NCBI GenBank assembly: GCA_030544215.1
Contig: JARZZO010000016.1
Span: forward strand, 32,634,001 to 32,698,000
Reading direction: 5' to 3'
From: Zantedeschia hybrid cultivar
Lineage: Eukaryota > Streptophyta > Magnoliopsida > Alismatales > Araceae
Length of the DNA stretch: 64,000 bases
The position numbers and the translations under genes were made by a program. Numbering within the stretch: the first letter of the stretch is position 1; every line of letters begins with the position of its first letter. Under the pieces are notes generated by a model. That model saw only the letters and a program-made list of their open reading frames with translations, searched no databases and was not told where the DNA came from. This document shows, piece after piece, positions 10,520 to 20,853 of this stretch.

Positions 10520-11613
10520 TCAAGAAATCCAAGACCTATCAGGAGGCTCTGATGGAGTATCTGCAGAAGGTTATGGTCAACGAAGACGTGCCGGTGGAAA
10601 AGATCACCACACTGTTAGTTCCTCAGGGGGATCAGCCCTCCATTACATTTCATACCTCGGAACTAGCACCACTAGAAGCCAGAAGCATGGCTTTGAGCAT
10701 TACGGTCAACATCTGCAAAAAGGCCGTAGACGCATGCCTGGTTGACACAGGGGCTTCAATCAACGTTTTATTACCAAAGACCCTTGAATTGTGTGGTATA
10801 CCTAAGGAGAAGTGGCTGCCTTCCCCAATTTCTGTTATGACATATGATAATTCTACCTGTTCCCCTCTGGGAATGATTTATTTGAAAGTAGAATTAGGCC
10901 ATGTTTGTCATAACGAGGTCGAGTTCCACATCTCGGAAATCGATCCATCTTTGAAGGGTATCCTTGGCCGCCCTTATATTAAGTCCCTTGAGGCAATTCC
11001 TTCTACAAATCATCAGTGCCTCAAATTTCCATACAAGAGATGTATTATTAAGGTTACGAGCATGCTAATCCTTGCAGCTGCTCATTCCTTGAATATCAGG
11101 CCAACTTCTTTACCTGGCCAACAACCTCTATTGTCGGTATTACATTTTTACTGTCCCATGGCTGATCCCTTGAAAGTTGCCACACTTAGTTCTTATCCAA
11201 TTGATGCCATGAAGCGGGGGAAGTGCATGAGTACCCCTGGATGGAAAATTATGATGAAGGGTGGCTATCAGCCTGGAAAGGGCCTAGGCACACAATTGCA
11301 GGGCAGAACTACGCCCATTAAAGACAGCCGAAGGACACCTGGTAATGGCCTGGGCTATAGGCCGAGAAAAGTCAGGCATGATATCATTCAGCAGCAAGAA
11401 GACGAAGACAGCCAGAAGGTCTGGGAAATAATGAACACACCATGTAAAGAAGGTCAGGATCCCTTGACATGGACCCTGCATACACATTTTGTCAAGGGAC
11501 CCATAATCAGTCATGATAATGATAATACGATGCTAATCACTTCCCAGTTCAACCTGCATGACATCTATGGAAGGGACCTAGCCAGACGTTGCTCAGAATT
11601 GCTGACGTACTAG
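10507..11613 (+). CDS. Tat A protease with G-patch
   Basis: This 368-codon open frame holds the aspartic protease, with the catalytic motif CLVDTGASINVLL near residues 78-90 and the flap/ILGRPY segment near residues 155-160, so the active site is intact. Downstream, near residues 250-290, is a G-patch-like motif (GGYQPGKGLG then GNGLGYRP), a glycine-rich RNA-binding segment seen in Tat polyproteins between protease and RT. A stop (11611-11613) separates it from the RT frame starting at 11617, which is in the same frame, so one stop breaks the polyprotein. It would cleave gag-pol and may bind genomic RNA. Confidence 0.85.
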   Translation: MLELIKKSKTYQEALMEYLQKVMVNEDVPVEKITTLLVPQGDQPSITFHTSELAPLEARSMALSITVNICKKAVDACLVDTGASINVLLPKTLELCGIPKEKWLPSPISVMTYDNSTCSPLGMIYLKVELGHVCHNEVEFHISEIDPSLKGILGRPYIKSLEAIPSTNHQCLKFPYKRCIIKVTSMLILAAAHSLNIRPTSLPGQQPLLSVLHFYCPMADPLKVATLSSYPIDAMKRGKCMSTPGWKIMMKGGYQPGKGLGTQLQGRTTPIKDSRRTPGNGLGYRPRKVRHDIIQQQEDEDSQKVWEIMNTPCKEGQDPLTWTLHTHFVKGPIISHDNDNTMLITSQFNLHDIYGRDLARRCSELLTY

Positions 11614-11616
11614 TCT

Positions 11617-13818
11617 TTGGAGGCTCTGCGGCCGATGAAAAGGAGGAAATTTCAAGATCCAGAGTGTGAATGGTACCGATGGTTCGACCTGAGGGATCTG
11701 TACATTACATTAAACAGATTATTTCTTGACCCCTCAGAGCCGAAGTGGCCGCCATTGATAGACGAGCTGATTGAAGGGCCTGGTGCCATTTTTGACAAGA
11801 GAATTGTGATGTCCAAGGAAACAGATGAAGGGGAGCCAGATGACCCCTACGAAGCTGGTTATACTACAGATCCTCTTTGGAGGGGGACCTATGCCTCTCG
11901 CATTTTCACCCTTCATACTCTATTTCGCACTCTGCTTCTGACCCCGACTTGGTCGCGGGTCATCACTGAAGATATTCCACGGGCTCCACCCATCATAATC
12001 ACTCTGTCCCCACGGAACTTTATCCCTCAACCTCCTCTTGATCTAGAGAAGATTTATGATTTAATCTGGGACATGCTACTGTATGATCCCCCCAATCCTT
12101 TGGCCTTGGTGCCGCTTCCTCCATCCCATTCTCCTTCTATTCATATCCATTCTTATTTCATGATTAATTCATCTTTTCTCCAAAAAAAAAACGTCAATTC
12201 TGCCACTTCCTTCTCCCATATTCTCATTGAGAAAACTTCCTACTTGTCCGACTGTACCCCATCGCGTGGGTCATTCGGGCAAGATTCTCTTCTAGACTTG
12301 CTTTGTCCCTCCCCTCGAGAGGATTCTCTTGTATTCCCTCATGTACTCCATGATTTTCATCCTTCTTCGTCCTCATTAGGTCAGGATAGGGAGTCTAGTG
12401 AAGTTTGGGAGTCTAGTTCTAGGCAGGTTAATCAGGTTAGGAAGTCTAGGAAATCTAAGGATAGACAAATTCCAGATAGATACCTCCAGGATCTAGCATT
12501 TAAATGCATTTCTTATTCTATGATCCCTCAGTTGTTAGAGAATCCTATTCAGATGTCAGAAGATTGTGTAGATGATGAGTCAGTCAATGATGGATATGGG
12601 GTGTATGAATTGATACACGAGAAAGACCTCATTGTTGAAGATGAGGAAGATGACGAGGAAGCAGTTGAGGCATATGCCAGTGGAGTAAAAAGATTTAATG
12701 AACCCTCAGCTGCCGTAAAAGAGCCTACCAAAGAGATTAATCTAGGGACTGAAGATGAACCTAAGGTTGTCCTCATCAGTAAAAATCTTTCTGAAATAGA
12801 TGAGGAGGCAGTGGTCCAAGTTCTCAAGGATTATAAGGACACTTTCGCCTGGAGTTATGAGGATATGCCGGGATTAGACTCATCATTAGTGGAACATCGA
12901 TTGACATTAAAGGATAGAGCTAGCCCGGTTAAACAAAAGTTAAGGCGATTCCACCCACAAATGGTTTTGAAGATGAAGGAAGAGTTTGATAAGCTACATA
13001 AAGCCAAATTTATTAGAGTTGTCCTCTATCCGCAATGGGTGGCCAATATAGTCCCGGTTATGAAGAAAGATGGGAAGGTCAGGATTTGTATTGACTTCCG
13101 AGATTTGAACCGGGCATGTCCTAAGGATGATTTCCCACTGCCTTACATTGATGTACTCATCGATAACACAGCTGGCTATAAAACTCTATCATTTATGGAT
13201 GGATTCTCAGGATATAATTAAATCAAATTGGCAGAAGAAGATCAAGAAAAGACATCATTCACTACACCTTAGGGGACATATTGTTATGTCGTCATGCCTT
13301 TTGGACTGAAGAACGCTAGAGCCACTTATCAGAGGGCTATGATGGCAATATTCCATGACATGATGCATATAGATTTAGAAGTGTATGTGGATGATTTATT
13401 AGTGAAATCTAAGACTAAGGCTGAGCATGCCAAAGTTTTGGCAAGAGTATTAGAAAGATCAAGAGAATATCAGTTGAAGATGAACCCCAAGAAATATGTA
13501 TTCGGGGTATCTTCAGGAAAATTACTTGGATTCATTGTCAGTAAATGGGGCATTGAGATCAATCCCAACATGGCAATGGCTATTAGAGAAATGCCACCTC
13601 CCAAGAACTTGAAAGAGTTAAGAGGATTAATCAGGAGGTTGCAGTTTATTCGCCGATTTGTCTCCCAGTACTCACAAAAGTGTAAGCCGTTTTACGAGCT
13701 TACTAAGCCGAGAGTCAAATTCGATTGGGACGATAAATGTCTGGAGGCATTTGATGGATTGAAGAATTATTTGGCAAGTCCTCCTGTTTTGAGACCACCA
13801 TCTTCGGGCAAACCTTGA
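11617..13818 (+). pseudogene. pol: Tat A reverse transcriptase, broken
   Basis: The N-terminal linker and RT palm/fingers are open at 11617-13221 (WVANIVPVMKKDGKVRICID, DFRDLNRACPKDDFPLP, SFMDGFSGYN). A stop at 13219 and another near 13270 interrupt the domain. It continues through 13294-13818 with CYVVMPFGLKNA, the catalytic YVDDLLV and the GFIVS connection, and stops again at 13816. The YVDD residues and the upstream D are intact. The wording VEHRLTL...FIRVVLYPQWVANIVPV is typical of the Tat lineage. It is inactive because of the stops. Confidence 0.9.
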
Positions 13819-14781
13819 ATTCTATACATTTTTGTCCTAGATGATGCGGTGGGGGCTGTCCTAGCACAAGAAGATGAAGAAGGAAAGGAGAGGGCAACCT
13901 ACTATCTCTCTAAACTTCTAAATCCCGCTGAACACAAATACACAGCGATGGAGAAAACATGTGCAGCATTTGTATGGGTGGTTCAAAAATTGAAGCACTA
14001 CTTTCTAGCCTATGAAGTTCATCTCATCGCTAGGATGAATCCGATCAAGTTTCTTCTTGAGAAATCTATCCTTACTGATAGGTTAGCACGATGGCAGAGC
14101 TTTCTATCCCGATTTGATATCACTTATATTCAACAGAAAGCGATCAAAGACTATACCATAGTAGAACATCTCGCTCATCTTCCCCTTCCTCATTTTAATC
14201 CAGTCCGATCGGAGTTTTCGGATGAGGAACTAATGTCCATAGACATAATCAAAGATGACATGTGGACTCTGCATTTTGACGGAACTTTGAATTCCCACGG
14301 AAAGGGTATCGGCATTGTTCTGTTGTTGCCTGAAGGTGTCACCATTCCACAAGCCTTTCAGCTTGACTTTCTAGTCACTAACAATATAGCTGAATACGAG
14401 GCACTCCTTGCTGGCCTCGAGGCTGCTCATCTCCATGGTGCCACCAAACTCAGAATTGTAGGTGATAGCCAATTGATTCTTTGCCAGGTGCTAACCAAAT
14501 ATCGGACTTTTGATCCCAAGCTCAAGCCTTATCAAGAACTTACTTCTGCTTATGTTAAGCTTTTCACTAAATTGATCTTCATCCATGTTCCTCGAAATCA
14601 GAACATCTTAGCTGACGCTCTAACTTCCCTCGCATCATCCCTTAATTTTTCAATCAGCAGACAATCCGAGTTGATCAATGTTCATAGGCGTCTCTCACCT
14701 GCCGTGAAAGACCCTTCATTCCTTAAGACTAAGGAGAAGTTGCTGAAGAAAGTCAGGGATGGAGATATTATGGAAAGGTGA
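13819..14781 (+). CDS. pol: Tat A dual RNase H region
   Basis: The frame carries two RNase H modules. The first (13849-14090) is the usual gypsy RT-linked domain, with AVLAQEDEEGKERATYYLSK and YTAMEKTCAA. The second (about 14265-14640) is the archaeal-type domain acquired by the Tat clade, with HFDGTLNSHGKG (DG motif), NNIAEYEALLAGLE, VGDSQLI and a final NILADAL. Its acidic residues all appear present. Having both is the hallmark of Tat elements. The frame runs on from RT after one stop and ends at a TGA before integrase. Confidence 0.9.
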   Translation: MLYIFVLDDAVGAVLAQEDEEGKERATYYLSKLLNPAEHKYTAMEKTCAAFVWVVQKLKHYFLAYEVHLIARMNPIKFLLEKSILTDRLARWQSFLSRFDITYIQQKAIKDYTIVEHLAHLPLPHFNPVRSEFSDEELMSIDIIKDDMWTLHFDGTLNSHGKGIGIVLLLPEGVTIPQAFQLDFLVTNNIAEYEALLAGLEAAHLHGATKLRIVGDSQLILCQVLTKYRTFDPKLKPYQELTSAYVKLFTKLIFIHVPRNQNILADALTSLASSLNFSISRQSELINVHRRLSPAVKDPSFLKTKEKLLKKVRDGDIMER

Positions 14782-16091
14782 GAGATAATGTTATTGGAAT
14801 TACAAGAAGAGATGAATGATTAAGAGAAACCACGGTATTATGAAATTGCCAAATACTGTGAAGATCAATCATATCCTGAAGAAGCCACAACTGACGAAAA
14901 AAGGGCTATCAGGAGAGTTGCTCAAAGGTACATCCTAGTTGGGGGAGCACTGTATAAAAGAGGTTTTGATGGAGTTCTCTTGAGATGTTTAGATGAAGAT
15001 GAGCTTTGGAAGATCATGGAAGGAGCTTATGCTTTAGTTTGTGGTGGCCATGTTAATAGACAAATGCTAGCGAAAAAGATCCTTAGACAACGATTCTACT
15101 GGCCAACTATGGAAGAAGATTGTATAGGATATGTCTGTAGGTGTGCCAAGTGTCAACTTCACGCCGACAAGATCCACTCTCTTGCATCTTCACTCCATCC
15201 TATTTCCTCCCCATGGCCTTTCTCCATGTGGGCTTTCAACGTTATTGGACCCCTTGGCAATCCTGATTCAGGCATTAAGTAGAAGTCCTTCATTCTCACG
15301 GCAACGGAGTACTTCACCAAGTGGGCAGGAGCCGAAGCATACACGGAAGTCAAAGCATCCACCGTCTGTAAGTTCATCATGAAAAACATCATCACAAGAT
15401 TTGGAATTCCAAGCACCATCGTCACCGAGAATGGACCGCAGTTCGTGTCACAAGAGCTGAAGGACCTCTACAACAGGTATAAAATTGCATTGCATCATTC
15501 ATCTCCATATTATCTGCAAGGCAATGGCCAAGCAGAGGCAACTAACAAGACTTTGATAAAAATCATCAAAAAGACGTGCAAGTCTAATAAATTCATATAT
15601 TGGCCAGAGAAGTTGATTGAGGCTCTATGGGCATACCGAACTTCAATTCGCATACCCACTGGGCAGACTTCTTATTCCTTAACATTTGGAATGGAGGCGG
15701 TAGTTCTATATGAGATCCTCATACCGTCATTAAGAGTACAATTGAATAAGGAATTCTCCATTGATGAGTATCTCTCAGCACTCCTCGCTCAATTAGAACT
15801 CTTAGACGAGAGAAGATGGTCAGCTGCTAATCATGCAAGAGTATATCAAAATAGATTAACATGTTTTTATCAAAAGAAAGTCATTGAACGCAAGTTCAAG
15901 TTGGTGAAATGGTCGTCAAAAGAATCTTTGTAAAACCTGGTAGTCTGCGTTCTAAGCTTCAACCCAATTGGGAAGGACCATATGTCATATCATATGCTTT
16001 TCCTGGTAATGCTTACCGTCTAGTTAATGCAGAAGGACAAGAGTTAACTCACCCCTGGAATGGACTGTATCTTAAGAAATATTACCCTTAG
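14782..16091 (+). pseudogene. pol: Tat A integrase, catalytic residues changed
   Basis: The zinc-binding part is at 14980-15170 (CGGHVNRQML ... CRCAKCQ). In the core, the first catalytic position reads WAFNVIGPL, with N where integrases have D. A stop follows at 15280. The second reads VTENGPQF, with E for D. The third lies in GNGQAEATNKTL, where E is kept. The frame 15379-15933 then shifts to 15909-16091, which ends in WEGPYVISYA...HPWNGLYLKKYYP. Two altered acidic residues plus stops make it inactive. The tail has no chromodomain, as expected for Tat. Confidence 0.9.
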
Positions 16092-17251
16092 GTTTAAGAG
16101 TCGATCAGCATGGTGCAAAGACCAGTGGAATCAGAAAATTTAGAAACTCAAATTCCCTTATAAGTCTGGATAATTTAATTCAAACACATTACTACACATA
16201 CTGACACGTTTGATTCGTGAGTAACAAGAGATGAGAAGTCCCGAATGAATACCGAAAGCTTGACTAAGGGCGTAAAGTGCAAATAATTCTTTTTAAACAA
16301 AAATTCTATTTTTTACACTCGACCCACGATGTTGGAACGAGGCTTAGAATAGACTACTAAGAATACTCGTCATCTTAATAGGAGGCCGTCATAAAAAAAA
16401 GGGGGGATATCTGTCCCATGAAAAGAAAAAGAAAAAGCAAAAGGCAAAAGCCAAATATCAAATCAAAAAGTCATTACACTACAAACGTTACACCAAGGCC
16501 ATGAAATGAAATGGAAAGGAAACGCAAGGTCGATAAATATCCCGGAAAGAAAATGACCGAACCCCAACAGATATTAGGGTAAGAAAGGGACATCTTTTTG
16601 GGTCTTCAGAACCTTCTCGTGGGCTTTCTAAACAAATATCTCAAAATCCAAAAAAATATATATATTTCAAAATAAAAAAAAAGTACATATCTCAAAATCC
16701 AAAAAAAATATGTATATTTCAAAATAAAAAAAAGTACATATCTTAAAATCTAAAAAAAAATAGATATTTCGAAAATCCAAAAAAAAATAGATATGTTAAA
16801 ATAAATAAATAAATATATATATATATATATATATGTTCCAAAACCCAAACAAAATGAAAATTTCAAAATAAAAAATATTTCAATTAGCATATGCTTGTAG
16901 CATTTGGTGTGCTTCATTCCTTCATTTTCAGCGAGTTTCTGCATGCTTGTATGTTACATCTTACTCCGTTATTTCCTTCAGTTCAATTATTATCATTACC
17001 TTTGTTAATAAAGGCTATGCCCCTTTGGCCCTTCTACTAAAGATAGGATCAAGTAGCCGGTTACTTAATCGGGCAAGGGGCTAAGCCTGAACATATACTT
17101 AACCTATTTATTAAGTCATATGCAGGGCACAAGAGTGTGAATCGAAGATACAAGGCACAAAGTTGAAGGCAAAAGTTTCACATATATATATATATCAAAA
17201 GGTGTTTTGTACAGGATTTACACAAGAAAAGAAAAAGTACATAAACAACCG
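16092..17251 (+). other. 3' noncoding region of Tat A after pol
   Basis: No gene is seen. It holds the A8G6 tract (16393-16407), a diverged A-rich repeat block (about 16640-16870, units resembling AAAATCCAAAAAAATA with TATATA runs) and a segment (17000-17100) homologous to B 33840-33930. Confidence 0.7.
16393..16407 (+). other. Internal polypurine tract, A8G6A
   Basis: AAAAAAAAGGGGGGA lies about 300 bp after the integrase stop and is identical in element B (34692-34706, minus), although the surroundings have drifted. It is a much better polypurine tract than the bases next to the 3' LTR (18685-18698). It may be a second plus-strand primer. Confidence 0.55.
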
Positions 17252-17680
17252 TTAAGGCTGACTCTCTCCAGCCCCCTCGTACTGGCTCTGCGCCTCATCA
17301 AGTCCCTCTGGCCCACGAGTCGGAGGTGGAGGTGGTCCCATCGCACTCGGCCCTGCCTGGCCAGATGATATGGCGATGCTAGCCGTGAAAGTGCTCGCTT
17401 GACCACGATCAATAGTCTGCTGGCGGGCTCGCTGATATCGCTCCTTCACCATCCGGCGCTCGTGCTCTGCAACGGAGAGGTGACCCTGAAGACTCTCCAG
17501 CCGAAGGCAGTCGCGATCCCTCTCCTTAGTCAGGATCTCCAGGAGAATCTAGAGTCGTGCGACGTCACCAGTGGAGAGGCGGGACACCTGAGCCTCCAAC
17601 TCATCAATACGAGTAGCTGAACTCCGAGCTTGTACTAGCTCCGCATCCCTCTGCTCGAGAGCCTCCTGGAGCTCCTGAAC
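17252..17680 (-). pseudogene. Last exon of antisense PMD/coiled-coil gene in Tat A
   Basis: Minus strand, opposite to the element. A splice acceptor (polypyrimidine then GCAG, at 17681-17690) leads into GTTCAGGAGCTC, an exon of 142 codons plus stop. It has a heptad-like coiled coil (VQELQEALEQR, IDELEAQVSRL, LRLESLQGHLSVAEHERR) and a proline-rich tail (GPPPPPTRGP ... GAGESQP). One in-frame TAG lies at 17549-17551. It is the homologue of the last exon in B (33241-33675). All earlier exons are missing, because homology jumps from the upstream intron to B ~3215. It is therefore a remnant left by a cargo deletion. Confidence 0.8.
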
Positions 17681-18698
17681 CTGCAATAGAAGTTATCACA
17701 GTTAGATCAATCAATCAAATTCAAGCAGATGCATTATATAGAGGAAATTCAAAGAAATGATTATAAAGTTGAAAATTTCAAGAAGGTCCCACTGTGGGAG
17801 TTTATGAGTCCCGACCGTGGCTAGAAAGACGGTTATCTCTATCCCTTGTATTCTTTCATGTAATTGATTTGCATTAGCATTACTATATATTAAATATTTA
17901 TTAGACTATATCAAGGACCTTGTGGTTTTGATGAAACTGGAATTTGAATTCCCCTTCAACAAAAACAGTGATAATTCTAGAGAATTCTTAATCACACGGA
18001 TAGGCCGTTGGATTGTTAATTAATGAGGACGATGGTTCCGCTTTTGTGAAACGGTGCGTGGATAAACAAGCTTCGGCTTAGCACTGAATTTTAAGAATTG
18101 GTATCTTGACTCATTAATGACAATTTAACAATATTATCCTTGATTATTTTATATTTTATTTAATTTTATATTTTTTTTTAGTCCAGCATGCATCATGTAG
18201 GACTTTGATATAATTGTGATAAGAATTAATTCTTAATTAAGTTTCAGACCATTGATCAAATAATTCTAACATGATATAAAATATTCTATTCTGAATTGAG
18301 TATTTTGATTATCTTTGAAGTTCGCTTAAATATATGATTAGAATTTTATCCTTTCTTGGACTCTTTATCCAATATTTCTTCTTTTCTTCTAAGATCCATT
18401 ATGGTTGCAGCACGTCCACATTGGCTGGCAATCACTCCCCATGATGAAACCTACAGGGTTTGTGACCTAGGATACTTCCCATTCGTGGAGGTTGATCGAC
18501 CTTATTTTATTTCCTTGTCTATCTCATCCAGACAGGATTAATTCCATCGATCTCTTTGAGTTATCTTCATTAATGATTTTGAGAAAAATTACAATCATGT
18601 GATGTTGAGAGCGTGTCTCATCACACCTTGGCATCACATTTTCAGTACATTCCATTTCATTTCACTCCCTTGCAAAGACGATGCCAAGGTGAGACAGC
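17681..18698 (+). other. Noncoding region before 3' LTR of Tat A
   Basis: Left of about 17785 is residual intron. The rest matches B 2238-3215 in reverse. The end, GGTGAGACAGC directly before the LTR, is the likely plus-strand primer but is not a strong purine run. No coding frame is supported. Confidence 0.7.
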
Positions 18699-19893
18699 TG
18701 TAGACACGCTAATTTTGACATCATTTTGAGTAAATTTCATGTCATATAATAAGGCCTCAAAATGGTCTAATATTTAAGCATTAGTTAATTTTTATAATCT
18801 TTCTGGATTAATTATCTAAATGACATCGGGTCAAACAGATATAATTTAAGTTTATTAATGAAATTTTAACTTAGATTTTTAATCAAATATGAAAGATTCT
18901 AAAAGACGTCGACCTATGTGGACGTCTTTTAGGGTTTGTTTTTATTTTGATTTTTAATTAATTTATTAATGAACTAAAAGATGTCTGCTATGCACGACGC
19001 CATTTAGGTTTCCTAAATTGTTTCTATTTCTTCTTCCCAATGTTTTTTATCTTTATCTTAATTAAGCTAAAAGACGTCCCCCATGGGCGACGCATTTTAG
19101 ATAATTACAGATAATGCGTAAACTTAAGCCTATAAATACTTAAGTCCTTGGCCATTGAAAGTTAGTGATAATTGGTGATTATTAGAGTGATAATTTTTGA
19201 AAGGATTATAAGAAAAAGATGACGTCCAAACGCTGAAGGATCGAGGCGCTGCTACTACTTGTAGGAGTCATGAAGAAAGCTTCATCCTCTCTTCGTCCTT
19301 TCTTCATCCATTCAAAAACCAAGGCTTTCCAGGGGCCATCCAACTAAGTTCTTTTTAATTAATTATATATCTTTATCATATTTTCATCATATTAGTTCAT
19401 AATTTCATCACATCACTCCATGCTACACACACTCACTAGCATTATTTTTCAATCCATGTGTCAAGGGATTTCAAAAACCACAAACAAGTGAGTTTATTTG
19501 TTGAGTTGCATGATTAGAATTATTATTGAGATAGATACTACTACTATTTGAGTTCTTATTGTTCTTTCTCTCTTTCTTCCTTTCTAATTTTTGTAAGGTA
19601 CAAAGAAAATCAAAAGGAAGGAATCAATAAGGAAATCTGGATGATCCTCAAAGCCCAATCAATATTCAAAGCAAGAACAAAGTCAGAAGGACTCTTTTTC
19701 TTCAGCCGACTGAAGGACGAGAACCAAGAACTTCAACATCTCCCACGTCTAAAATAGGTAAGCGATCAATCTTTGTCTTTTAAAACTTTTTAGTCAAAAG
19801 TTTCTAGTGATCACATAGTTTTTAATAGGTTTATTTGTCACATAATCAACAAAATTTTTATGATAATCACACATCGCTATTTGAGCACTCACA
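18699..19893 (+). repeat. 3' LTR of Tat element A
   Basis: TGTAGACACG...CTCACA. It contains three dyads (18901-18930, 18976-19005, 19069-19098) and a TATA box at 19131. One dyad arm shows CG to TG decay (AAAAGATGTC). It is followed by the TSD TTGAG. Confidence 0.9.
18901..19098. repeat. Three 30-bp GACGC dyads in A 3' LTR
   Basis: These are counterparts of 5669-5875, each an exact 10-10-10 unit. The spacers are GACCTATGTG, TGCTATGCAC and CCCCATGGGC. The third spacer differs from its 5' partner (TCCCATAGGC) but remains close to a palindrome. Confidence 0.85.
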
Positions 19894-19921
19894 TTGAGCT
19901 CTCTCTCTCTCTCTCCTCGCC

Positions 19922-20143
19922 ATGGAACAAGGTGGGCCGAGCGATCTTGGCGGGAAGCGATGCCGAGTGGCGACGATCGAAGTGGCAGAAGTTAGCGAGG
20001 GCGAGGAAACTCCCGGAGTGGCCGGCTAGACAGTGGCGGAACTCGCAGAGGTAGCGGCGTTCATGGATGTCGAGAAGGCTCCACCCGCGGCTCAGGAAGG
20101 GGATACGACAGCAGCACCGCCCGAGGAAGCCGGTCCACATTTG
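19922..20143 (+). pseudogene. PMD gene exon 1
   Basis: It starts with ATG 19922 (MEQGGPSDLGGKRC), is low complexity and rich in Ala, Glu and Gly, and ends at TTG before the donor GTAAGT (20144). Its length is 222 bp, so the intron is in phase 0. One in-frame TAG lies at 20027-20029. There is no recognisable domain, and this is likely a disordered N-terminus. Confidence 0.6.
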
Positions 20144-20232
20144 GTAAGTCTTCTGAAACTCCCTATTCATATTTAAAATTTCAATTTTTGGGGTGAAGGG
20201 AAGCTCGGCCACAGGTTCTCGAAACCTATGGT

Positions 20233-20292
20233 GAATGGCGTGTGGGGACAGGGACGCCATTTGAAACGCATCTGCTTTACCCGACGCCTTTC
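20233..20292. repeat. 60-bp dyad doublet in intron 1 of the PMD gene
   Basis: Units at 20233-20262 and 20263-20292 abut. The arms are GAATGGCGTG/GACGCCATTT and GAAACGCATC/GACGCCTTTC, with spacers TGGGGACAGG and TGCTTTACCC. It lies between exon 1 (ends 20143) and exon 2 (starts 20365). Confidence 0.8.
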
Positions 20293-20364
20293 AAAAATGG
20301 TGATTAATTTTATAAAAATTGATTATTAATGTTCTGATTTTAAATAATTATTTGGATAATGCAG

Positions 20365-20853
20365 GACACAATGAGGACCAGGATCTCCTAGGATCTAGTG
20401 GTAGCGGCATATAGGGGTCTCCCAGACTTCCAAAAGTCGCGACTAGCATAGATGGGATTTATGGAGATCCTAGAGATAGAACCATTTTGGATAGATTTAG
20501 TTCTACTCCAGGTGCTTAAGGAGAGATGGCATGCCGAGAGCCAGGCATTCCTAATGCCCTGGGGACATATGATCCCCAGTGTTGAGGACATCACTAGGAT
20601 CACCGGCCTTCGGGTGGAAGGTCAGGCAGTTAGCAGGATCATGTATCCCGATTATCGAGGACTAGCTCAGGAGTTGCTGGGGTTGGATGTGGCGAGGATA
20701 GAGGATCGAGAGTCTCATACTCTCCTAAGGACAGTCGTCGAGAGATCCTTAGGATTGGTAGAACTTAGACAGTAGACGGGTGAATCTAGGGAGTAGTTGA
20801 GAGAGCGACTGGCGAGGGCAGCCAGCGTAGTCGACTGGGATCCGAGTGATAGG
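20365..20853 (+). pseudogene. PMD gene exon 2, first part
   Basis: The acceptor ATAATGCAG ends at 20364. The frame has stops near 20389 and 20449, then an open run with the typical PMD opening: GFMEILEIEPFWIDLVLL, LKERWHAESQAFLMPWG, PSVEDITRITGLRVEG. Two more stops occur after 20775. It is cut at 20853 by the copia element, and its last five bases ATAGG are the TSD. Confidence 0.8.

Larger units (their letters stand above)
5467..19893 (+). mobile_element. Ty3/gypsy Tat element A, full length but defective
   Basis: This is a 14.4-kb plus-strand Tat retrotransposon. Its LTRs are 5467-6670 and 18699-19893, both TGTAGACACG...CTCACA. The flanking TSD is TCGAG (5462-5466) on the left and TTGAG (19894-19898) on the right, with one mismatch, and CT-rich sequence continues on both sides. 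Inside are a primer site, hairpin-rich leader, gag, protease plus G-patch, RT, RNase H, second (archaeal-type) RNase H, integrase, an A8G6 tract and one antisense exon. Multiple stops and shifts make it non-autonomous. It is related to B but younger, since it sits inside B and its LTR pair is the more similar of the two pairs. Confidence 0.9.
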
